Assembly: GCA_002392525.1 (NCBI GenBank)
Contig: DGHE01000048.1
Location: 1-6,280 of the forward strand
Reading direction: 5' to 3'
Source: Bacteroidales bacterium UBA3856
GTDB taxonomy: Bacteria > Bacteroidota > Bacteroidia > Bacteroidales > UBA932
DNA length: 6,280 nucleotides
Positions 1-4,655 of this stretch are shown piece by piece. Under the pieces are notes generated by a model. That model saw nothing but the letters and a program-made list of their open reading frames with translations. It had not been told where the DNA came from and ran no database searches. The translations under genes were made by a program, and so were the position numbers. The number at the start of each line of letters is the position of its first letter. The first letter of the stretch is position 1.

Positions 1-1145
1 TTTCCGAGGGAGATCTCATAGGCAAAGCAGTCGTCGGCGGCTTTGCGGGCGCGCTGGGCATCGGCCTGTGCCACTGCAATGCACATGGAGTGTACGGACG
101 AGGCTTGCGTAATGAGGATGATGTTGATGTTTTCGCGGGCGAGGGCGTCGAACAGACGCGAACTGAAGCCGGGGACGCCTACCATGCCGCTGCCCTCCAG
201 CGAGATGAGCGCGATGCCCTCCGAATGGGCGATGCCCACTACGCCGCCGTGCGTACGGGGCGGGTTTTTCTCCACCAGCGTGCCGGGCTCCTCCGGGTGG
301 AACGTGTCCTTGACCCAGATGGGGATGCCCTCGGCCACCACCGGCTGGATGGTGGGCGGGTAAATGACCTTGGCGCCAAAGTGCGACAGTTCCTGCGCGG
401 CGCGGTAAGAGACAAAGGGAATAGGGCGGGCCGATGGTACCACCTTCGGGTGCGCCGTCATGATGCCGGGAACGTCGGTCCAGATTTCGAGCTTGCGGGC
501 ATGCAGGCCTACGGCAAACAGGGATGCGGTGTAGTCCGATCCTCCGCGGCCGAGGGTGGAGGGCCGGCCGTCGGCATCGCGTGCGATGAAGCCCGGCACC
601 ACGAAGAGCTCGGTATGGACATGCCGGGACAGCGTCTCGCCAATCCGGCGGTATGTTTCGGCGGTGTCCACCGCTCCCTCCCGCGTGACGATGAGCTCGC
701 GGGCGTCCAGCCATCGGCAGGCAATCCCCTGCGAAAGGAATTGGTCCGTGAGGATGCAGGTGGAGAGGAGCTCGCCGAAGCTTTCCACGGCACTGAGGCT
801 GGTGGGGGAGAGTTCGCCCACCAGGTACACGCCCTGCGCAATGCTTTCGAGCTCTGCAAAGAGGGCGTCCACCGCCTGGACGGTTTTGTTGCGGTATCCG
901 GGAGGAAGCAGCTTGCCGATGATGGCGTGGTGCCGCTCCTTCAGCGCTTCAATCTGCTCCTTGTAATTCTCGTCGCGGGCAGCTGCCAGTTTCCCAATGC
1001 CGATGAGCTGGTCCGTGCAGCCGCTGATGGCGCTGCTCACTACCAGCGTACGGTCCTCTTCCAGGGCCTTTTTGATGATATCGATGGTCTGAAGCATGGC
1101 TTCAGCGCTGGCGACCGACGTGCCGCCGAACTTAAGTACCTGCAT
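1..1145 (-). CDS. thrA: Aspartokinase, N-terminal part, probably of bifunctional aspartokinase/homoserine dehydrogenase (runs off left edge)
   Basis: Catalyses phosphorylation of L-aspartate to aspartyl-4-phosphate, the cytosolic entry step to homoserine, threonine and methionine. I translated the frame from the ATG at 1145 to the edge: 381 residues, no stop. Seen: the N-terminal VLKFGGTSV motif (residues 3-11) typical of aspartokinases, SFGELLS (122-128) with the conserved Glu, GRGGSDYTAS (199-208), WTDVPGI (222-228) and FGAKV (256-260). The kinase domain ends near residue 290. The rest (about 303-381) resembles the first ACT regulatory domain, with the LITQASS stretch (344-350) seen in ThrA-type enzymes. 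From memory the alignment to E. coli ThrA/MetL is collinear throughout. Bacteroidota enzymes of this type usually carry a C-terminal homoserine dehydrogenase (about 810 aa in total), but that part lies outside the window, so a monofunctional kinase (LysC-like) is possible. It is the third gene of the operon, 5 nt after the metX stop, with no Shine-Dalgarno. Its place behind metY-metX suggests it supplies homoserine for methionine. The symbol is tentative. Confidence 0.9.
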   Translation of the reverse strand, partial: MQVLKFGGTSVASAEAMLQTIDIIKKALEEDRTLVVSSAISGCTDQLIGIGKLAAARDENYKEQIEALKERHHAIIGKLLPPGYRNKTVQAVDALFAELESIAQGVYLVGELSPTSLSAVESFGELLSTCILTDQFLSQGIACRWLDARELIVTREGAVDTAETYRRIGETLSRHVHTELFVVPGFIARDADGRPSTLGRGGSDYTASLFAVGLHARKLEIWTDVPGIMTAHPKVVPSARPIPFVSYRAAQELSHFGAKVIYPPTIQPVVAEGIPIWVKDTFHPEEPGTLVEKNPPRTHGGVVGIAHSEGIALISLEGSGMVGVPGFSSRLFDALARENINIILITQASSVHSMCIAVAQADAQRARKAADDCFAYEISLG

Positions 1146-1150
1146 AGGCG

Positions 1151-2146
1151 CTATCTCATGATAATGGCCGACAGTTTGGCAGTTTCCAGGAGGAAACCGT
1201 CGTGGCCGAAGTCTGAACTGATTTCAATATATTCTGCATCCGGGATCCAGGCGCTCCAAACTTTCCCTTCCTCCGGCGGGAAAATTTGGTCGGTATCTAC
1301 GGCAACGATGGTGCAGGGGGCCTGGATGGTGCCCAGCGCCTTTTCGACGCCGCCGCGGCCGCGCCCTGCGTTGTGGCTGTCCAGCGCGTTGCACTGGGTA
1401 TAATAGCAGTAGGCGTCAAAGCCCCGCCGCACGAGCTTCTCTCCCTGGTAGCGCTCGTAGGAGGCTACACGGCCGGCATAGAGCGTGTCGGGGTCTTCCT
1501 CGGCCTGGGTGCGCTGGAAGCCCTTGAAGCTGCGGTAGCTGATAAGGGCCTGTGCGCGGGCGCACTTGAGCCCGTTTTGTCCGCCGCTGAGGTCTTTGGC
1601 TTCCCGGAAGGTGGGGTCTGCCTCCAGTGCCATGCGCTGGGCTTCCACGGTAGCACCAAGGTACGGCGAAATGCGCGGAGCGGTGCAGAGGAACAGGCAT
1701 CGGCCCATCCTCTCCGGCTCGGTGACGGCCCACTCGATGGCGTTGAAGCCGCCGTTGGATGCGCCGATGAGGAGGTCTATCTTTTCAATGCCCAGGTGTT
1801 TGCGGACAGCGATGAAGGCGCTCACGGAGTCGCGGATGGTGATGCGCGGGAAATCCAGCATCCAGGGCTTTCCCGTCGCGGGGTTCTCCCGGGCCGGACT
1901 CTCGGACCCGTAGGCGCTTCCCAGCATGTTCACGCACACCACAAAGTTCTTCTCCGGGTCGATGGTGCGGCCTGGTCCCACCATCTCAGGCCACCAGTCC
2001 TCGGGGTTGCTGTTGGCGGTGAGGGCATGGCAAATCCAGATGACGCGGCCTTTCTTCCCCGAAGAGGTATGGAAAACGATGTGCGCGTTTTTGAGCACGC
2101 CACCTGCCTCCAGCGGAAGGTTCACTCTGATTTCCTGTTTAAGCAT
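1151..2146 (-). CDS. metX: Homoserine O-acetyltransferase (MetX), alpha/beta-hydrolase fold
   Basis: Transfers an acyl group, normally acetyl from acetyl-CoA, to the hydroxyl of L-homoserine, giving the substrate for MetY; cytosolic methionine synthesis. The product is 331 aa, at the short end for MetX. Seen: HALTANSNPEDWW (40-52, usual form HALTG...WW), VGPG (56-59), NPATGKPWMLDFP (88-100), nucleophile elbow GASNGG (128-133) with Ser130, the family signature SHNAGRGRGG (257-266), the acid Asp286 in TDQIFPPEE, and the catalytic His315 in FGHDGF. The Ser-Asp-His triad is complete. The elbow (GASNGG rather than the common GGSMGG) and SESPAREN (81-88) where many MetX proteins have a GT-GP motif are variants. 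MetX enzymes may use acetyl- or succinyl-CoA and I cannot settle this from sequence; acetyl is the default. The start is the ATG at 2146, inside the end of metY (shared ATGCTTAA, 8 nt overlap). The frame stays open further upstream, but only antisense to nothing known and within metY, so those extra residues are not real. Confidence 0.95.
   Translation of the reverse strand: MLKQEIRVNLPLEAGGVLKNAHIVFHTSSGKKGRVIWICHALTANSNPEDWWPEMVGPGRTIDPEKNFVVCVNMLGSAYGSESPARENPATGKPWMLDFPRITIRDSVSAFIAVRKHLGIEKIDLLIGASNGGFNAIEWAVTEPERMGRCLFLCTAPRISPYLGATVEAQRMALEADPTFREAKDLSGGQNGLKCARAQALISYRSFKGFQRTQAEEDPDTLYAGRVASYERYQGEKLVRRGFDAYCYYTQCNALDSHNAGRGRGGVEKALGTIQAPCTIVAVDTDQIFPPEEGKVWSAWIPDAEYIEISSDFGHDGFLLETAKLSAIIMR
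2139..2146 (-). other. metY-metX stop/start overlap (translational coupling site)
   Basis: Read on the minus strand, the metX ATG begins at 2146 and the metY TAA ends at 2139, giving the shared octamer ATGCTTAA. No Shine-Dalgarno is visible upstream of the metX start. Ribosomes finishing metY could therefore re-initiate or slip back to start metX. The overlap is seen directly; the coupling is inferred. Confidence 0.75.
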
Positions 2147-3413
2147 TTTCCAGTGCCTGTTTGAGGTCGTTAATGATGTCTTCGGGGTCTTCCAGGCCGA
2201 TGGACAGGCGGATGAGGTCCGGCGCGATGCCTGCGGCGCGGAGCTGCTCGTCGGAGAGTTGCCGATGCGTGTGCGAGGCGGGATGCAGCACGCAGGTGTG
2301 GCAGTCGGCGACGTGCGTCTCGATGGTGGTGAGCTTGAGCCCGTCCAGGAAACGGTTGTCGAATTCCCGACCGCCCTTGAGGCCGAATGCCATGACGCCG
2401 CTGCTGCCATCCGGGCAGTATGTGAGCGCCAGGCTGTGGTGCGGATCGTTCTCCAGGCCGGGGTAGTGGATCCAGGCCACTTCCGGACGCTGCTGCAGCC
2501 ACTGGGCTACCTTGAGGGCGCTTTCGCTATGGCGTCGGATGCGCAGGTGCAGCGTCTGGAGGCCCAGATGCAGGTAGAAGGCGTTCTGGGGGCTCTGCTG
2601 AGCACCGAAGTCACGCATGAGGTGCGTGGTGGCCTTTACAATATAGGCGGCCTTCCCAAACTTTTTGGTGTACGTGAGGCCGTGGTAGGATTCGTCGGGG
2701 GTGGTGAGGCCGGGGAACCGCTCTGCGTACTGTTCCCAGGGGAAGTTGCCGCTGTCCACGAGGGCTCCGCCTACGGATACGCCGTGGCCGTCGATGTACT
2801 TGGTGGTGGAGTGGGTGACAATGTCGGCTCCCCATTCGAAGGGACGGCACAGCACGGGGGTGGCGAAGGTGTTGTCCACGATGAGCGGGAGGCCGTTCCG
2901 GTGGGCAACCTTCGCCCAGCGCTCAATGTCGAAGACTTCTACGCCGGGGTTGGAGATGGTTTCTCCGAAGACGAGCTTGGTGTTGGGCCGGATGGCGGCT
3001 TCTATCTCTGCATCGGTGGCATCGGCCTTCAGGAAGGTAATCTCGATACCCAGTTTGGGGAGGCTTACGCCCAGGAGGTTGAAGGTCCCGCCATAGATGT
3101 TGTTGGCGGCGATGATGTGGTCTCCGGCGCCGGCAATGTTGATGACGGCGAAAAGGTTGGCGGCCTGGCCCGATGCGGTGAGGATGGCGCCCACGCCGCC
3201 TTCAAGGTCGTTGATCTGGGCGGCCGTGGCGTCTACCGTGGGGTTCTGGAGGCGGGTGTAGAAGTAACCGGAATCTTCGAGGTCGAAGAGACGGCCCATC
3301 TGGTCGGAAGTCTCGTACTTGAAAGTGGTGCTCTGGATGATGGGCAGCTGGCGCGGTTCGCCTTTGCCGGGGGTGTATCCTGCATGTACGCAGCGGGTGT
3401 CGATTTTTGCCAT
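2139..3413 (-). CDS. metY: O-acetylhomoserine sulfhydrylase / aminocarboxypropyltransferase (MetY), PLP-dependent
   Basis: Converts O-acetyl-L-homoserine plus sulfide to L-homocysteine and acetate; a cytosolic, PLP-dependent fold-type I enzyme of the Cys/Met metabolism family. The product is 424 aa, normal for MetY (about 420-440) and longer than most MetB/MetC (about 380-400). Seen: N-terminal TRCVHAGYTP (6-15), the phosphate-binding stretch SGQAAN (81-86), Tyr107 in NNIYGGT for ring stacking, Asp180 in IVDNTFATP for the pyridine nitrogen, Lys205 in HSTTKYIDGHG as the Schiff-base lysine, VLHPASHTHRQL (375-386) and the C-terminal SIGLEDPEDIINDL (404-417). The start is the ATG at 3413, where family homology begins. 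An in-frame GTG at 3470 would add 19 residues coded by the leader hairpin, with no family resemblance. It is first gene of the metY-metX-aspartokinase operon. Direct sulfhydrylation would make a separate MetB/MetC route unnecessary. A related cystathionine synthase activity cannot be excluded, but length and the metX partner favour MetY. Confidence 0.96.
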   Translation of the reverse strand: MAKIDTRCVHAGYTPGKGEPRQLPIIQSTTFKYETSDQMGRLFDLEDSGYFYTRLQNPTVDATAAQINDLEGGVGAILTASGQAANLFAVINIAGAGDHIIAANNIYGGTFNLLGVSLPKLGIEITFLKADATDAEIEAAIRPNTKLVFGETISNPGVEVFDIERWAKVAHRNGLPLIVDNTFATPVLCRPFEWGADIVTHSTTKYIDGHGVSVGGALVDSGNFPWEQYAERFPGLTTPDESYHGLTYTKKFGKAAYIVKATTHLMRDFGAQQSPQNAFYLHLGLQTLHLRIRRHSESALKVAQWLQQRPEVAWIHYPGLENDPHHSLALTYCPDGSSGVMAFGLKGGREFDNRFLDGLKLTTIETHVADCHTCVLHPASHTHRQLSDEQLRAAGIAPDLIRLSIGLEDPEDIINDLKQALENA

Positions 3414-3431
3414 AATTCTGTTGTTTTTTTG

Positions 3432-3499
3432 CCGGAAACAGGGAAGGGTCTTATGTGCCGAGGGTGGCACAGGTTCGGAATACCCTTCCCTGTTTCCGG
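3432..3499 (-). promoter_or_regulatory. Structured 5' leader of metY: perfect 18-bp inverted repeat with nested hairpin
   Basis: On the minus strand (metY sense) the arm CCGGAAACAGGGAAGGGT (3499 to 3482) is followed by its exact reverse complement at 3449 to 3432. The 32-nt spacer holds a second hairpin: TGTGCC (3471-3466), loop ACCCTC, GGCACA (3459-3454), with unpaired segments of 10 nt (ATTCCGAACC) and 4 nt (TAAG) on its two sides. The predicted transcription start falls at about 3495-3498, so the mRNA would begin inside or at the foot of the outer stem. An 18-nt A-rich, unpaired stretch (CAAAAAAACAACAGAATT) then leads to the metY ATG. No U-tract follows the hairpin on either strand, so it is not a normal intrinsic terminator. 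There is no ATG in the leader before metY, so no Met leader peptide. I do not recognise SAM-I or SAM-II motifs. It may be an mRNA-stabilising or regulatory leader, or an inserted palindromic repeat. Structure seen; function unknown. Confidence 0.75.
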
Positions 3500-3501
3500 T
3501 G

Positions 3502-3533
3502 CAAAGGTAGGGTAAGTAGAAAAATCTTACAAG
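3502..3533 (-). promoter_or_regulatory. Bacteroidota-type promoter for the metY-metX-aspartokinase operon
   Basis: On the minus strand, TACCTTTG (3509 to 3502) is a perfect match to the TAnnTTTG -7 element of the Bacteroidota primary sigma factor. CTTG (3533 to 3530), close to the TTTG -33 element, lies 20 nt upstream, a suitable spacing. The start of transcription would be about 4-7 nt downstream (about 3495-3498), giving a leader of roughly 82-85 nt. Confidence 0.65.
3512..3530. promoter_or_regulatory. Candidate operator dyad inside the metY promoter
   Basis: GTAAG (3512-3516) and CTTAC (3526-3530) form a perfect 5-bp inverted repeat around a 9-nt AT-rich centre, 19 bp overall. It sits between the -33 and -7 elements of the metY promoter, so a bound protein would block polymerase. 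The AT-rich centred dyad is the general shape of Lrp/AsnC sites, and a regulator of that family is divergently encoded next door. Two 8-bp palindromes, ATTTAAAT (3535-3542) and AAATATTT (3552-3559), lie further along and could be additional sites. Short dyads arise by chance in AT-rich DNA, so this is tentative. Confidence 0.3.
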
Positions 3534-3560
3534 TATTTAAATTATTTTGGAAAATATTTC

Positions 3561-3568
3561 TATATTTG
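3561..3568 (+). promoter_or_regulatory. Bacteroidota-type -7 promoter element for the Lrp/AsnC regulator gene
   Basis: TATATTTG matches TAnnTTTG exactly. A weak -33-like TTTA lies at 3536-3539, 21 nt upstream. Transcription would start near 3572-3575, leaving an AT-rich leader of about 60 nt before the ATG at 3635. Two imperfect TATTTTG copies (3543-3549 and 3593-3599) flank it and could be weak alternatives. The -7 boxes of the two divergent promoters are about 50 bp apart, so one bound regulator could influence both. Confidence 0.55.
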
Positions 3569-3634
3569 CCAAGAGTTAAAGAAAAAGAAGAATATTTTGC
3601 CGGTAAAAACGGTTTAGGATAGAAAATTATTCTT

Positions 3635-4102
3635 ATGAGTGAGATTGTGCTGGACAGTGTGGATCTGCAGATCCTGCGGGCGCTGCAGGAAAATGCGCGC
3701 TTGACCACCAAGGAACTGGCGGCGAAGGTGAATCTGTCTACCACGCCGGTATTCGAGCGCATGAAGCGCCTGGAGCGGGGCGGCTTCATCAAAAAATATG
3801 TGGCCGTGCTGGATGCGGAAAAGCTGGGGCGCGGGTTCACAGTGTTCTGCTCCGTCAAGCTGAAGCAGATGAACCGGGGCATCGCCCGGGACTTTATTTC
3901 CGTGATCCGGGACATTCCGCAGGTGGCCGAGTGCTACAATGTATCGGGGGAGTACGACTATCTCCTCAAGATCCAGGCGCCGGACATGCGCTACTATAAC
4001 GAGTTTATCATCAACGTGCTGGGCAATATCGACTCCATCGGCTCCATCCTGTCTTCCTTTGTGATGGACGAGATCAAGAATACCCATGCGCTGTATTTGT
4101 AA
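3635..4102 (+). CDS. Lrp/AsnC-family transcriptional regulator
   Basis: A DNA-binding regulator of the leucine-responsive/AsnC (feast-famine) family, which forms dimers to octamers and senses small ligands, often amino acids. The product is 155 aa, the usual family length. Seen: an N-terminal helix-turn-helix from about residue 5 to 55 (LDSVDLQILRALQENARLTT, then ELAAKVNLSTTPVFERMKRL), the linker IKKYVAVLDAEKLG (52-65), and a C-terminal RAM ligand-binding/oligomerisation domain (about 67-150) with the conserved GEYDYLLKI motif (105-113). The start at the ATG 3635 leaves a normal short N-terminus. No good Shine-Dalgarno is present. It is transcribed divergently from the metY operon with 221 bp between the start codons, a layout common for Lrp-family genes that control the neighbouring operon and themselves. 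Control of methionine genes by methionine or another amino acid is inferred from position only; the ligand cannot be read from the sequence. Confidence 0.93.
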   Translation: MSEIVLDSVDLQILRALQENARLTTKELAAKVNLSTTPVFERMKRLERGGFIKKYVAVLDAEKLGRGFTVFCSVKLKQMNRGIARDFISVIRDIPQVAECYNVSGEYDYLLKIQAPDMRYYNEFIINVLGNIDSIGSILSSFVMDEIKNTHALYL

Positions 4103-4113
4103 CTGACAGGTAT

Positions 4114-4121
4114 TATTTTTG
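4114..4121 (+). promoter_or_regulatory. Candidate -7 element upstream of the LolA-like gene
   Basis: TATTTTTG matches TAnnTTTG exactly and lies in the 37-nt gap after the regulator gene. Transcription would start near 4125-4128, leaving a 12-15 nt leader before the ATG at 4140. That would place the in-frame ATG at 4122 and TTG at 4119 upstream of the transcript, supporting the 4140 start. A TTTG at 4096-4099 is only 14 nt upstream, too close for a standard -33 element, so the promoter may be weak or fortuitous. Confidence 0.4.
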
Positions 4122-4139
4122 ATGAATAACCCCATTGTT

Positions 4140-4652
4140 ATGAAAAAAATATTAGTTATCGCCATGCTGCTGGCGGGCTTTACCGCTGGCGCACAAAGCT
4201 TTGAAAGCACTTTCCAACAGACGAAGACTCTTAAGCTCACCGGCAAGAAGATTCTGAGCGAGGGCACCATTTCCTATACTGCACCTGACAATCTGGCAAT
4301 GATTTACTCCAAGCCCGACGGTGACTATTTCATCGTGGACGGTCCGTTCCTGCGTTTTGACCTCAGGGGTATCTCGCTGGATGTGAACACGGATAACAAC
4401 AAGACCGTGCGCATGCAGCGAAACGCCATATTATATGGTATCGCCGGTAAATATGAAGACATTGCCAAGGAGATGGACGCCGACTGCACCGTTACCCAGG
4501 TAAAGGGCGGCAAGCACGTAGTGATCAAGATGCGCAAGCCTGCCCTCAAAGGCTACACCGGCATGGAACTGGACTACAATGCCAAGGGACGCATTACCCG
4601 TATGGTCCTGGAAGAGGTCGGCGGCATTTCTACCGAATACCTGGTCAAGTAG
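4140..4652 (+). CDS. Exported LolA-like outer-membrane lipoprotein carrier family protein
   Basis: A 170-aa exported protein. Residues 1-18 (MKKILVIAMLLAGFTAGA) form a typical signal peptide: two lysines, a hydrophobic core and an AGA cleavage site before QS, with no lipobox cysteine, so it should be a soluble periplasmic protein. The mature part resembles the LolA-like fold: FESTFQQTKTLKL near the N-terminus, then SEGTISYTAPDNLAMIY, alternating beta strands through YFIVDGPFLRFDLRG, and VVIKMRKPALKGYTGMELDY towards the C-terminus. LolA carries lipoproteins from the inner to the outer membrane in a hydrophobic half-barrel. This protein is somewhat shorter than classical LolA (about 180-200 aa before processing), and Bacteroidota encode several LolA-like paralogues with unclear roles, so ferrying lipoproteins is inferred. 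The start is the ATG at 4140, where the signal peptide begins; an ATG at 4122 would put MNNPIV in front of it. The gene ends 3 nt before the Clp gene, suggesting co-transcription. Confidence 0.75.
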   Translation: MKKILVIAMLLAGFTAGAQSFESTFQQTKTLKLTGKKILSEGTISYTAPDNLAMIYSKPDGDYFIVDGPFLRFDLRGISLDVNTDNNKTVRMQRNAILYGIAGKYEDIAKEMDADCTVTQVKGGKHVVIKMRKPALKGYTGMELDYNAKGRITRMVLEEVGGISTEYLVK

Positions 4653-4655
4653 TCT

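Noticed and set aside
90..1403. Long plus-strand open frame (437 codons) opposite the aspartokinase and metX
   Set aside because: It is antisense to clearly conserved enzymes and has arginine/glycine-rich, unrecognisable sequence. Such open frames are expected opposite GC-rich genes.
3414..3470. Upstream GTG start at 3470 giving metY a 19-residue longer N-terminus
   Set aside because: The extra residues are encoded by the leader hairpin and do not resemble MetY. The family match begins at the ATG at 3413.
3432..3499. Intrinsic transcription terminator
   Set aside because: The stem is strong, but on the minus strand it is followed by an A-run, and on the plus strand by GCAAAGGTAG, with no U-tract. 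The T-run at 3423-3430 lies on the wrong side for the plus strand, and no gene ends there.
3414..3500. SAM riboswitch in the metY leader
   Set aside because: The leader lacks the SAM-I core (GAGGG-type junction, GGCAACC) and the SAM-II pseudoknot layout as I know them. Only a nested hairpin is visible.
1926..3515. Long plus-strand open frame (529 codons) opposite metX/metY
   Set aside because: It is antisense to metY with its full set of catalytic residues, has no recognisable domain, and runs through the leader hairpin. It is a composition artefact.
4119..4139. TTG (4119) or ATG (4122) as start of the LolA-like gene
   Set aside because: Both put polar residues before a complete signal peptide that starts at 4140, and both would lie upstream of the transcript predicted from the TATTTTTG box.
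4103..4139. Terminator after the Lrp/AsnC gene
   Set aside because: The 37-nt gap contains no stem followed by a T-run, so read-through into the LolA-like gene is possible.
4126..4141. Hairpin ATAAC/GTTAT over the LolA-like start codon
   Set aside because: Only 5 AT-rich base pairs with a 6-nt loop, too weak and too likely by chance to call a regulatory structure.
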